Shown: piece after piece, positions 1-7,721 of the stretch
Position numbering within the stretch: the stretch's first letter is position 1
Layout of the letters: each line of letters opens with the position of its first letter
Assembly: GCA_029865265.1 (NCBI GenBank)
Contig: JAOUHG010000006.1
Location: 62,001-126,000 of the forward strand
DNA length: 64,000 bases
Origin: Candidatus Krumholzibacteriia bacterium
GTDB lineage: Bacteria > Krumholzibacteriota > Krumholzibacteriia > WVZY01 > JAKEHA01
Reading direction: 5' to 3'
The notes under the pieces: model-generated
Databases searched by the model: none
What the model was told of the DNA's origin: nothing
The model's input: the letters and a program-made list of their open reading frames with translations, nothing else
Made by a program: the position numbers and the translations under genes

Positions 1-785
1 GCGCCCTGCTTTTCCACTGCACTGGAGCCATCGAGCCGTTCCGAGGCAAACGCCGCCCCGCCGAAGCCGCTGGCGTCGGTGGGCTTGCCCACCAGGATGA
101 GGTCGTAGGGCACGTGGCGCGCTTCTTCGGGCACGCGGCTCCTGATGATGCCGCCCTCCTCCACGATGCCGAACGCGACCACGTTGACCAGGCAGTTGTC
201 GTCGAAGGAGGCGTCGAAGTAGGTCTCGCCGCCGTAGTTGGGCACACCCAGCGCGTTGCCGTACTGCGCGATCCCCTCCACCACACCAAAGGCGATGTCG
301 CGCACGTGCGCGGCGTTGGGGCCGTCGGGATCGCCGAAGCGCAACGGGTCCATGACGCCAATCACATCCGCGCCCATGCAGTACACGTCGCGCACGATGC
401 CGCCGATGCCGGTGGCGGCACCCTCCACCGGCAGCACCTGCGATGGGTGGTTGTGGCTCTCGTGAGCCATAACCAGGCACCAGGACTTCCCGCCCGCCTC
501 GCAGAAACGGATGATCCCGGCGTCTTCGCCGGGGCCGAGCACCACGTGGGGCGCGTCGGTGGGCAGGTACTCCTTGAGCGCCCAGCGCGACGACTTGTAC
601 GAGCAGTGCTCGCTCCACATCACGTTGAACATGTGGAGTTCCACGATGGTGGGCCGGCGCCCGAGCAGTTCGCACACGCGCGCGTACTCGCCGGGCGAGA
701 GGGACACGCCGTTCTTCTTGAGAAAGTCTTTTGCCGCGCCCGCGTCGTTGGGATCGGCGGGGACGAGGTCTTTGGGGTCGATCAT
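1..785 (-). CDS. purL: phosphoribosylformylglycinamidine synthase II, N-terminal part (runs off the window)
   Basis: These are the first 261 codons of PurL, the cytosolic ATP-dependent enzyme that converts FGAR to FGAM in de novo purine synthesis. Family motifs seen: WSEHCSYKSSR (residues 57-67), VLGPGEDAGII (82-92) and HESHNHPS (108-115), followed by GAATGIGGIVRDV. The ATG at 783-785 gives the usual N-terminus of the small-type enzyme (about 730-760 residues in full), so about two thirds lies beyond base 1. No Shine-Dalgarno sequence is visible. A good sigma-70-type promoter (840-868) lies just upstream, after the stop of the previous gene. purB is 9 kb away, so purine genes are not clustered here. 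Identity is essentially certain; only the C-terminal part cannot be checked. Confidence 0.96.
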   Translation of the reverse strand, partial: MIDPKDLVPADPNDAGAAKDFLKKNGVSLSPGEYARVCELLGRRPTIVELHMFNVMWSEHCSYKSSRWALKEYLPTDAPHVVLGPGEDAGIIRFCEAGGKSWCLVMAHESHNHPSQVLPVEGAATGIGGIVRDVYCMGADVIGVMDPLRFGDPDGPNAAHVRDIAFGVVEGIAQYGNALGVPNYGGETYFDASFDDNCLVNVVAFGIVEEGGIIRSRVPEEARHVPYDLILVGKPTDASGFGGAAFASERLDGSSAVEKQG

Positions 786-798
786 TTGGATTGCCCGG

Positions 799-833
799 AA
801 AAAGAAGAAGACGCCGCGGCCGGTGGCGGCGTC
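799..833 (-). terminator. rho-independent terminator between the repeat-protein gene and purL
   Basis: Read on the minus strand, an 8-bp perfect stem GACGCCGC/GCGGCGTC (826-833 with 810-817, 8-nt loop) is followed by the T-rich run TTCTTCTTTTT (809-799). It starts 45 nt after the stop codon of the secreted repeat protein (878). Oddly it also lies at the predicted +1 of purL, so the purL transcript would begin with this hairpin. Confidence 0.7.
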
Positions 834-839
834 GAGGGG

Positions 840-868
840 ACTATACAATGGTGGCGCGCCGGTGGCAA
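840..868 (-). promoter_or_regulatory. sigma-70-type promoter of purL
   Basis: On the minus strand, TTGCCA (868-863, 5/6 match to -35) and TATAGT (845-840, 5/6 match to -10) are separated by exactly 17 bp. The predicted start is the G at 833, about 48 nt before the purL ATG and exactly on the first base of the terminator stem. No regulator site is recognised. Confidence 0.6.
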
Positions 869-877
869 GCCCGCGAT

Positions 878-3217
878 CTACTTGAGCAGCACCATCTTGC
901 GTGTTTCGTGCCCGCCGGCCGTCTCCAGCCGGCAGAAGTACGTCCCGCTCGCCTGTGCGATTCCGCGGTCGTCGCGCCCGTCCCATTCCACCTCGTGCGG
1001 GCCGGCCCCCTGCTGGGCGTCCACCAGTGTGCGCACCAGCGCGCCGCGAACGTCGTACACGCGCAGCGTCACGGGACCGGTCCGGTCCAGCGCATAGCGG
1101 ATGGTGGTGGTGGGGTTGAATGGGTTGGGGATGTTCTGCTCGAGACGCGTCGCCGCGGGACCGGACGCGACCGTTGTCGGGAACAACTCCACCCAGTTGG
1201 CGATGCGGTCCGACGGCACCGAGCCCGCCTGGCGGAAGAAGCCGCCCGTGTACAGCCCCTGGGTGGTGACGGTCATCGCCAGCACCCGGTCGTTGGTACC
1301 GCCGCCGATGCCGCTCCACTGGATTCCGTTCCAGCGGGCGAGATAGGGCGTGGACACACCGTTGGCGGTGGAGAATTCGCCGCCCACCAGCAGTTCCGTG
1401 CCCGCCATCCGCACCGTGCGCGCGCCGCCATTGAAACCCAGGCCGAGTTGCGACCACGCGGTTCCGTTCCAGCGCGCGATCCGGTTGCCCGGCGAGCCAC
1501 CAGCGACGGTGAAGTCACCCACCGCGTAGACGTCATCACCGTTTACCGCGATGCCGTACACGGATGCGTCGAATCCCGTCCCCATGGCCGACCAGGTGGA
1601 GCCGTCAAAGACCGCGATGCGATTGGCGGGCGTGCCGCCAACAGCGGTGAAATCCCCGCCCACGAACACGCGCCCGTCGTGCACCACCACGCAGCGCGTG
1701 GCCGCGTTGGGAGTACCGTTGCCGACCCCGTTCCACGCCGAGCCATCCCAACGCGCGAGGTTGGCGTACGGGGTGGTGACGGGCGTCATGGTGCCGGCGA
1801 CATACAGATCGCCGCCGTCCAGCGCCAGGTCGTAGGGGATCCCGTTGACCCCGTAGCCCAGCCCAGACCACGTGTCACCGTTCCAGCGCGCAACCCCGGA
1901 CGCCGAATTACCGCCCGCTTTCTTGAAGTTGCCGCCGACGTAGATATCGCTGCCGCTGGTAACCACGCATCGCGCACTGCCATCCACGCCGCTGCCAAGC
2001 TTGGACCACGTGTTGCCGTCCCAGCGCGCGACGCGATTGGCAGGCACGTCACCCGCCTGCAGAAAATCGCCCACAACAACCACGAGACCATTGGGGTCGT
2101 CGGCAATATCACGCACAACGTCACTCGCGCCCCCGAATCCCCAGCCGCTGCCGTTCCATCTCGCAATGCCGTGCGCGGGCCAGGCGCCAACACTGGCGAA
2201 CCCGCCCGCAAACCAGACGTCACCGTCCACGCTCGCGGCCGTGTAAACCGCACCGGCGGCACCCGTCGACAGCGGCAACCACGAGAAACCGTTCCAGCGC
2301 GTCACGTTGTTCACCGGCACGCCATTGATGGCCGAGAAACCTCCCATGAGGTAGAGATAGCCGCCACTCGACAGCAACGAGCGCAGTGGGACACCGAAGT
2401 TGCTGGCGAGCGACGACGCAACTGCGTGCCAGTTGGTTCCGTCCCAACGAGCAACACCCGCAGCCGGCCCCGTACCTACCGTGGTGAAGCTCCCCGCGGC
2501 ATAGAGTTCCCCATTGTAAAGGGCCAGTCCGTACACGCGCCCGTTGGGCCCGCCGTTCATGAACTCAAACAACGAGCCGTTGTAGTGCGCGACGCGGGTG
2601 AAGGGCAGGGTGAATTCGCCGCCAAAGTAGACATCGTTTCCGGAAACGAGGATCTCGTGGACGGTGTTGTTGAAGAGGTTGTTCCCCACCATTTGAAAGG
2701 TGCTTCCGTCCCAGCGCGCAACGTAGTTCCGGGCGAGACCGCCCGCCTGGGTGAAGTTGCCGCCCACGTACACGTCGTCTCCGTTGGGCGCGGTGGCCAG
2801 CGCATGAACCTCCTGGTTCAGCCCCGTGCTGAGAACAGTCCCGCCGACATCGAGCACCCCCCAGTCGCTGCCATCCCAACGCGCGATATGGTTGGCGCGA
2901 ATGCTGCCGGTGGACGAGTTTATCGAGGAGAAGAACCCGCCCGCGTAAATGTCGTGGTTGGAGGTGACCGCCAGGTCATTGATGGTTGAAGCGAACGTTG
3001 TTCCAACGCGCGTCCATGACGAACCGTTCCAGCGCCATACACCCCAGAAGCCACCCGCCACGTAGACGGTTGCACCGTCGCGCGCGATCGCATGGACGGT
3101 GTCGTTGAACCCGGGATCGCCGAGCTTGGTTCCGCCAAAGCGGGGGTCCCACGTGGCGGCGGCGGAAGAAGCGGCGCAGGACAACAGTATAATCGACAGG
3201 ACGAAGGCGGGACGCAT
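878..3217 (-). CDS. secreted 13-repeat WDG propeller-like protein with FlgD-type C-terminal domain
   Basis: A 779-residue exported protein of unknown substrate. A signal peptide (about 1-21, cleavage near SSAAA) is followed by about 13 tandem units of roughly 45 residues. Each carries a variant of [VI]ARW[DN]GSxW after a VYVGGxF strand, suggesting one or two beta-propellers. The last about 80 residues form a FlgD-like Ig domain (NPFNPTTTIRYAL ... LRVYDVRGALVRTLV ... KMVLLK), which in FCB-type phyla is a cell-surface or secretion module. ATG at 3217 has GAGG 7 nt upstream and a 17-bp-spaced promoter. A decayed paralogue lies immediately upstream in transcription order. The architecture is seen directly; a surface location is inferred from the C-terminal domain. 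Confidence 0.85.
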   Translation of the reverse strand: MRPAFVLSIILLSCAASSAAATWDPRFGGTKLGDPGFNDTVHAIARDGATVYVAGGFWGVWRWNGSSWTRVGTTFASTINDLAVTSNHDIYAGGFFSSINSSTGSIRANHIARWDGSDWGVLDVGGTVLSTGLNQEVHALATAPNGDDVYVGGNFTQAGGLARNYVARWDGSTFQMVGNNLFNNTVHEILVSGNDVYFGGEFTLPFTRVAHYNGSLFEFMNGGPNGRVYGLALYNGELYAAGSFTTVGTGPAAGVARWDGTNWHAVASSLASNFGVPLRSLLSSGGYLYLMGGFSAINGVPVNNVTRWNGFSWLPLSTGAAGAVYTAASVDGDVWFAGGFASVGAWPAHGIARWNGSGWGFGGASDVVRDIADDPNGLVVVVGDFLQAGDVPANRVARWDGNTWSKLGSGVDGSARCVVTSGSDIYVGGNFKKAGGNSASGVARWNGDTWSGLGYGVNGIPYDLALDGGDLYVAGTMTPVTTPYANLARWDGSAWNGVGNGTPNAATRCVVVHDGRVFVGGDFTAVGGTPANRIAVFDGSTWSAMGTGFDASVYGIAVNGDDVYAVGDFTVAGGSPGNRIARWNGTAWSQLGLGFNGGARTVRMAGTELLVGGEFSTANGVSTPYLARWNGIQWSGIGGGTNDRVLAMTVTTQGLYTGGFFRQAGSVPSDRIANWVELFPTTVASGPAATRLEQNIPNPFNPTTTIRYALDRTGPVTLRVYDVRGALVRTLVDAQQGAGPHEVEWDGRDDRGIAQASGTYFCRLETAGGHETRKMVLLK

Positions 3218-3268
3218 CGAGTTGCCTCATTGCTTGGCCGGCAGTAACGGAGGAAGTGTTCACCGGGT

Positions 3269-3297
3269 ATTGTACATCCGCCACCCGCGGGCTTCAA
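3269..3297 (-). promoter_or_regulatory. sigma-70-type promoter of the secreted repeat protein
   Basis: On the minus strand, TTGAAG (3297-3292, 4/6) and TACAAT (3274-3269, 5/6) are 17 bp apart, with the predicted start near 3262 and the ATG at 3217. The -35 sits inside the small palindrome GGGCTTCAAGCCC (3289-3301), which also follows the stop of the upstream pseudogene and may serve as its terminator hairpin. Confidence 0.55.
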
Positions 3298-3305
3298 GCC
3301 CCCGG

Positions 3306-4166
3306 CTACTTTATGAGCACCATCTTTCGTGTCTGCGCATCCCGGCCGCTCTGCATGCGCAGGAAGTAGACACCCGATGCGACAGCATTACCGTGCTCAT
3401 CTTTTCCGTCCCAACTGAGGCTGTGAGGCCCGGCATCCTCGATGGCGTCCACCAGGTTCCGGACCAGCGCGCCCCGCACGTCGTAGATTCGCAAGGCGGC
3501 ACGGCCGGGTCGCTCCAGCGAGTAGCGGATGGTGGTGGCTGCGTGAAGCTGCCCGCAAAGTAGACGTCGTTGCCCTCCACGTGAATTTCGTAGACGTAGT
3601 CGTCGAACGCGTTCCCGGCCACCACCTGCCAGGAAGAACCATTCCGCAACGTGACGTAGTTCCGTGGAGCGCCCCCGGCGAGCGTGATCGACCCTCCCAC
3701 GTAGACGTCGGTGCCGTTGGGGGCGGGGCCAGCGCTTCCACCCGCGTGGTCGGGCCACCCAGGCCCACCACGCCGTCGACGACCAGTGGGACCCAGTCGC
3801 TCCCGTCCCAGCGCACGATATGATTGGCGGTCATCGGGCCGGTCAATGACTTGGAAACGGTGGCGAAGAACCCTCCCGCGTAGATGTCATGGTTGGATGT
3901 AACAGTGAGGGCGCGGATGTGGACAGCGGCGTCAGGTAGCCGATCCGGGTCCAGGCGGGATCATCCCAGCGGTACACGCCCCAGAAAATGGCTGGCCGCG
4001 TAGACAGTGGAACCGTCGATGGCGTAGTCATATACCGTGCCGCCCGGCCCGGGGATACCGACGATGTCGGACCCGAAGCGCGTGTCCCATTCGGCACTGA
4101 GTTCGGGAGTGGAGAGCGAGAAGAAGGCGACCAACAGCAGAAACCACGCTTCAAGCGCGAAGGTCA
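3306..4166 (-). pseudogene. decayed, internally deleted paralogue of the secreted repeat protein
   Basis: Homology to the 779-residue neighbour continues through this stretch but in changing frames. A signal-peptide-like start followed by EWDTRFGSD reads in one frame. GVYRWDDPAWTRIGYL is in the next (shift near 3975). TSNHDIYAGGFFA ... IVRWDGSDW is in a third segment (shift near 3925). NYVTLRNGSSWQVVAGN ... VYFAGSFTQ follows another shift near 3728. At about 3541 the sequence jumps directly to TTIRYSLERPGRAALRIYDV and ends KMVLIK. Compared with the neighbour, residues about 13-203 and 704-779 remain and about 500 residues are missing. No single frame is translatable, so this is a relic of a tandem duplication. 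The exact 5' limit is uncertain; it overlaps the stop of the upstream glycosyltransferase. Confidence 0.85.
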
Positions 4167-5624
4167 GCGGTTCAGCCGCACCACCGTACCCACCCCCTGC
4201 GGAAAAGCTTCCATCAGGTCGTCGGTGAGCTCGGGGATGTCGTTGCGTGCGTAGAGGATGAAGGCGCGGTCGCGCGTCCAGTCGCGGCGGATGGCGGCCA
4301 GCACGCGGTAGCGTTCGGTGAGGGCGTCCGCGACGCGGGTCTGTGCAGCGTCCATCTCGGCAGTGAACATTCCCTCCGAGGTGAGCATCACCACGTCGGG
4401 GGCCTCCGAAAGCGTCGTCGAAGCGCTCACCGGGATGGTCCTCCAGCCCGAGTAGTACGGCACCGCGCCCGGTGCGTCGCACAACAGGGAGCCGTCGCTC
4501 TGCCAGCGCGCCATCCACCGGCCCAGCGGCTGCAAGGTGAGGTCGTGGGACTCGCGGATGTGGCGCGCGAACACGCGCGCGTCCATCGCGCACCCCAGTG
4601 AAACGAGCAGGAGAGCCAGCGCGAGCAATGCGCGCGCGAGGCGCGGCGCGACCGACTGCGCGACCGCGTCGACGAGCCCGGCCGCCGGGATCGACAGGAG
4701 CAAAATCACCACCGCGCTCGACGCGAGGCCGGGGAGCGGATCGCGGGCCGACAACGTCACCACCCCGGCGACGATGGCCGTCGTTGCCGCAACCCACGGG
4801 AGCCCGCGGTCGTGCGCGAAACGCGTACGCGCGACGCCGGCGACGAACAGCATGACGTAGAACCAACCGAACGGTGCCATGTCGAACGGTTGCACCGCGA
4901 ACAATTCGCCCGGCGACGCGAGCCGCGCGACCAAACCCGGAGCGTGCGGGGTGAGCGAACCAAACGTCGCAATCCGCCAGACGTGGAACCCGGTCACGGC
5001 CACTGCGAACACGGCCGCGGCGATGATCATCCCGCTGCGCTGCGTTCCCTCGCCGCGCGGCATGCGCACCCGCATCACCAGCGCGGCCGGAAACACCACT
5101 GCGAGCGGGTTGCCGCACATGGCGAGCAGGGCGCCCACGAGCCCGGCCAGGATCCAGGTCACCCGGCGCGTGCCCGCGGCATCGAGCAGCCAGACCATCG
5201 CAACGGCGAGTGCCGCCACCAGGGTGACGCCTTCCCCCGACATCGACGCCGCCGCCAGCGGCCCGGACACGGCGGCAAAGCCGGTGGTGATCACGGCGGC
5301 GGCTGACGAAACGCGCGCACGCAGGACAAACCAGAGCAGCACCAGCGAGACCATGCCGAAGAACAGGGAGAGCATGGGTGCCGCAACCGGCAGCGGGAGA
5401 CCAGCGGCCTTCATCATGGCGCACTTGGCCACCCAAAGCGCATTGCCGTATCCCTCCACCGGCGCGTCACCCGGGTTGTACACCCATCCGTGCCCCGCGG
5501 CGAGGTTCTCGGCGTAGCGATATGCGACGAACGACCGGTCGGGGTGGAACGAACCCACTGCCAGGCAGGCTGCGATGAACAGCGCCAGCAAACCCGAGAG
5601 CGCAATCACGTCGTTCCGCTTCAC
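4164..5624 (-). CDS. polytopic membrane glycosyltransferase-like protein (GT-C type), divergent
   Basis: A 486-residue integral membrane protein with about 10 hydrophobic segments. It is a paralogue of the gene just upstream: both have an acidic first loop followed by FRYAEHL/YRYAENL, GHGxxxN and a [VS]NFLW/GNALW element. This is the N-terminal pattern of GT-C enzymes that transfer sugars from polyprenyl-phosphate carriers. Here the usual PDDSF is HPDRSF, so the second acidic residue is Arg and activity is doubtful. The GTG start at 5622-5624 overlaps the upstream TGA (GTGA), implying translational coupling. The gene ends over the edge of the decayed repeat protein. Substrate unknown; a function in envelope glycan or glycoprotein assembly is inferred. 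Confidence 0.72.
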   Translation of the reverse strand: MKRNDVIALSGLLALFIAACLAVGSFHPDRSFVAYRYAENLAAGHGWVYNPGDAPVEGYGNALWVAKCAMMKAAGLPLPVAAPMLSLFFGMVSLVLLWFVLRARVSSAAAVITTGFAAVSGPLAAASMSGEGVTLVAALAVAMVWLLDAAGTRRVTWILAGLVGALLAMCGNPLAVVFPAALVMRVRMPRGEGTQRSGMIIAAAVFAVAVTGFHVWRIATFGSLTPHAPGLVARLASPGELFAVQPFDMAPFGWFYVMLFVAGVARTRFAHDRGLPWVAATTAIVAGVVTLSARDPLPGLASSAVVILLLSIPAAGLVDAVAQSVAPRLARALLALALLLVSLGCAMDARVFARHIRESHDLTLQPLGRWMARWQSDGSLLCDAPGAVPYYSGWRTIPVSASTTLSEAPDVVMLTSEGMFTAEMDAAQTRVADALTERYRVLAAIRRDWTRDRAFILYARNDIPELTDDLMEAFPQGVGTVVRLNR

Positions 5625-7234
5625 GGGTCGAACCTCGTGCGCCGCTGTTTGCCGATCCCCTCGGGCAAGGCGCGCAGGCGGTCATCGCTCACGTCCACGC
5701 CGTTGCGCAGGAACACCCAGTACGCGCGATCCTGGTACCACTGATCGCGCACCGTTCCCACGAATCCGTACTCGAGCCGGAACCTGTCGTGCTTGTACAA
5801 CGACCAGTAGGAGGGGTCCATGCGCGCGGTGTACACCCCCCGGACGGACAGGCAGATCACATCCGGTTTTCGCGCCAGCACGTAGTCGACCGTAAACGCG
5901 CCTTTGGCGATGTGCGAATCCGTCAGGGATCGCGGATGGATGTCGAGTGTGCGGAGCCCCGAGTAGTACGGCACCATACCCACATCGGCAATTGCGAGCA
6001 GCGAGCCGGGGGGCACCGTATTCCGCAACCATTGCGCCAGCGGCCGGTTGCAGAGGGTGGCGCTTTCTTCCATCTTCTGCGTGACCATCTTGAAGTGGGA
6101 GAGCCCGCTTGAACCAGCGAGCAGCGCCACCAGCACCAGCGTCGCAAACGGTGCCGCGTTCTTCGAGGGAGCGAAGCGCCACCACTCATCCGGCACCAGC
6201 GCGTGCAGCGAAGCTGCAGGGAGCAGCAACAGCCCTGCGATGGCCGCGTGGTAACGCATGCCCGGCATCCAGTCCACGAAGTTCGCGTACACCGCGCCGA
6301 ACACCAGCGCCATCACCAACGCGATGCGGTTTCCGCTGGTCCGTGCCACGCGATTTCCGGCCACCGCGAGCACCAGCAACGCCAGGAACGTCCAACCTTG
6401 CGGCGGGTAGTAGTAGGTCCAGTTCACGAAGTAGCTGGAGAGGTTCATGCGCCACCCGGTGACGAGGCCGGTCCCTTCCACTCCCTTGGAGAGGAACGGC
6501 GTGGGCAGCCAGTCACCAAAGTATGCGACACGCCACGCGTGGTAGGCCGCGCAGGCGATGGCGAACGCGCCGGCGACCAGCGCCAGCGACCGGGCGGCTG
6601 CCGGCAGGCGCCCCCCACGACGCAGTTCCACCGCGATGAGAATCAGTGCCACCGGCAGCGCCAGGATTCCCTCGGGGCGGGCCAGTGCGGCGAGGAAGCC
6701 CACCACACCCAGCAACACCAGCGGGCGCCGGGCGGGTGCTTGCACGGCGTCTTCCGCATAGCGGACCACCAGCAGAAGCAGCAGCGCGAACAGCGCGGTC
6801 TCCATGCCGGAAACGGCGTACAGGACGAAGGGGCCGAAGGAGGCGAACAGCAGGAGCGGCAGCAGCTGTTGCGTCCACAGCGGTGCGCGGCGCCGGCACA
6901 GCGTCCACAACACGACGATCGACAACAGGCCCAGCAGGATGCCGGCGTACGGCGTCACCCGCGGCAGGTTCAAGCCGGTCTTGTGCATACCCGCGCACAG
7001 CACGATCCACAGGAAGTTGCTGTACGCCTCGACGGGACGCTCGCCCACGTTGAACGCGAGTCCGTGCCCCTGCGCGAGATGCTCCGCGTAACGAAACGAG
7101 ATGAAGGAATCGTCGGGCATGAATGGCATCGCGTACACCGCACACAGCACGAACACCAGGCACGCGATCAGCAGCGCCGCAAGCGGCGGGCGCGCCGGGG
7201 CGGTCTCCGTGCGTTTGCGGGATCTCGCGGTCAC
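5621..7234 (-). CDS. polytopic membrane glycosyltransferase-like protein (GT-C type)
   Basis: A 537-residue inner-membrane protein. A short basic cytoplasmic N-terminus (RSRKRTE) and a first membrane helix are followed by a periplasmic loop with PDDSFISFRYAEHLAQGHG and EAYSNFLW, the hallmark of ArnT/PMT-like GT-C glycosyltransferases. About 10-11 further helices and a C-terminal soluble part follow. The two adjacent Asp residues in the first loop are present, unlike in the downstream paralogue. The start chosen is GTG 7232-7234, which overlaps the TGA of the thioesterase gene (GTGA); the open frame upstream of it is out of register with any real gene. Donor and acceptor sugars cannot be inferred. 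Confidence 0.78.
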   Translation of the reverse strand: MTARSRKRTETAPARPPLAALLIACLVFVLCAVYAMPFMPDDSFISFRYAEHLAQGHGLAFNVGERPVEAYSNFLWIVLCAGMHKTGLNLPRVTPYAGILLGLLSIVVLWTLCRRRAPLWTQQLLPLLLFASFGPFVLYAVSGMETALFALLLLLVVRYAEDAVQAPARRPLVLLGVVGFLAALARPEGILALPVALILIAVELRRGGRLPAAARSLALVAGAFAIACAAYHAWRVAYFGDWLPTPFLSKGVEGTGLVTGWRMNLSSYFVNWTYYYPPQGWTFLALLVLAVAGNRVARTSGNRIALVMALVFGAVYANFVDWMPGMRYHAAIAGLLLLPAASLHALVPDEWWRFAPSKNAAPFATLVLVALLAGSSGLSHFKMVTQKMEESATLCNRPLAQWLRNTVPPGSLLAIADVGMVPYYSGLRTLDIHPRSLTDSHIAKGAFTVDYVLARKPDVICLSVRGVYTARMDPSYWSLYKHDRFRLEYGFVGTVRDQWYQDRAYWVFLRNGVDVSDDRLRALPEGIGKQRRTRFDP

Positions 7235-7695
7235 GGGCGGCTCACCGGCTGCGAGAGGATGGTGGACAACACGCTGGCCACCCGTTTTGCGCCGGCGGGC
7301 ACATCGGCGGTCTCGCCGTCCACGCCCCACACGTCGCAGAAACAGGTGGTGAGCGTCTTTCCCGGCCGCAGCACGCGCGCGCACGCCAGCAGCCACGGGG
7401 TGCTGGCCGGCGAGAGCAGGTTGATCTTGAACTCCACCGCCAGCACGTCGTACCCGGGCGGGCACAGCGAGAACGCGGCGTACCCGTTGGCGGAATCGGC
7501 GATGGTGGAAATGGCGCCCGCGTGCAGGAAACCGTTCTGCTGCGTGAACGCCTGCGCGTGCGGCATGGCGATGCGCACGTCACCAGGCTTGACGCGCACC
7601 AGTCGCGCACCCAGCGTGGCCATGAAGGCCTGTCGCGAGAAACTCTCGCGCACGACGGACTCAAAGTCCGGATTCTGCGGCGCGTGTTCAATCAT
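7231..7695 (-). CDS. PaaI/YbgC-type hotdog-fold thioesterase
   Basis: A 154-residue single hotdog domain, expected to hydrolyse an acyl-CoA in the cytosol. The core element QNGFLHAGAISTIADSANGYA (residues about 53-73) matches the PaaI family helix, where the HxG turn and the acidic residue line the active site, followed by the strand DVLAVEFKINLLSPA. Length matches the family (130-160). ATG at 7695. It lies 26 bp after the MFS transporter gene and overlaps the next glycosyltransferase gene by 4 bases, so it belongs to the long minus-strand operon. The acyl substrate is unknown. Confidence 0.85.
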   Translation of the reverse strand: MIEHAPQNPDFESVVRESFSRQAFMATLGARLVRVKPGDVRIAMPHAQAFTQQNGFLHAGAISTIADSANGYAAFSLCPPGYDVLAVEFKINLLSPASTPWLLACARVLRPGKTLTTCFCDVWGVDGETADVPAGAKRVASVLSTILSQPVSRP

Positions 7696-7721
7696 GTGTC
7701 AAGAACGCGCCGCTTTCATGC

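Noticed and set aside
731-2989. A 752-codon plus-strand open frame opposite the secreted repeat protein
   Set aside because: Composition is dominated by Arg/Ala/His repeats mirroring the repeat units on the other strand; no start signal or domain.
3000-3217. FlgD-like C-terminal domain as proof of a type IX secretion system
   Set aside because: The domain is only sorting-like; no Por/Spr secretion genes are in the window, so the route of secretion is left open.
3306-4166. Frameshifts in the second repeat protein as simple sequencing errors
   Set aside because: Several shifts plus a clean loss of about 500 residues in under 900 bases, with intact genes on both sides, are better explained by gene decay.
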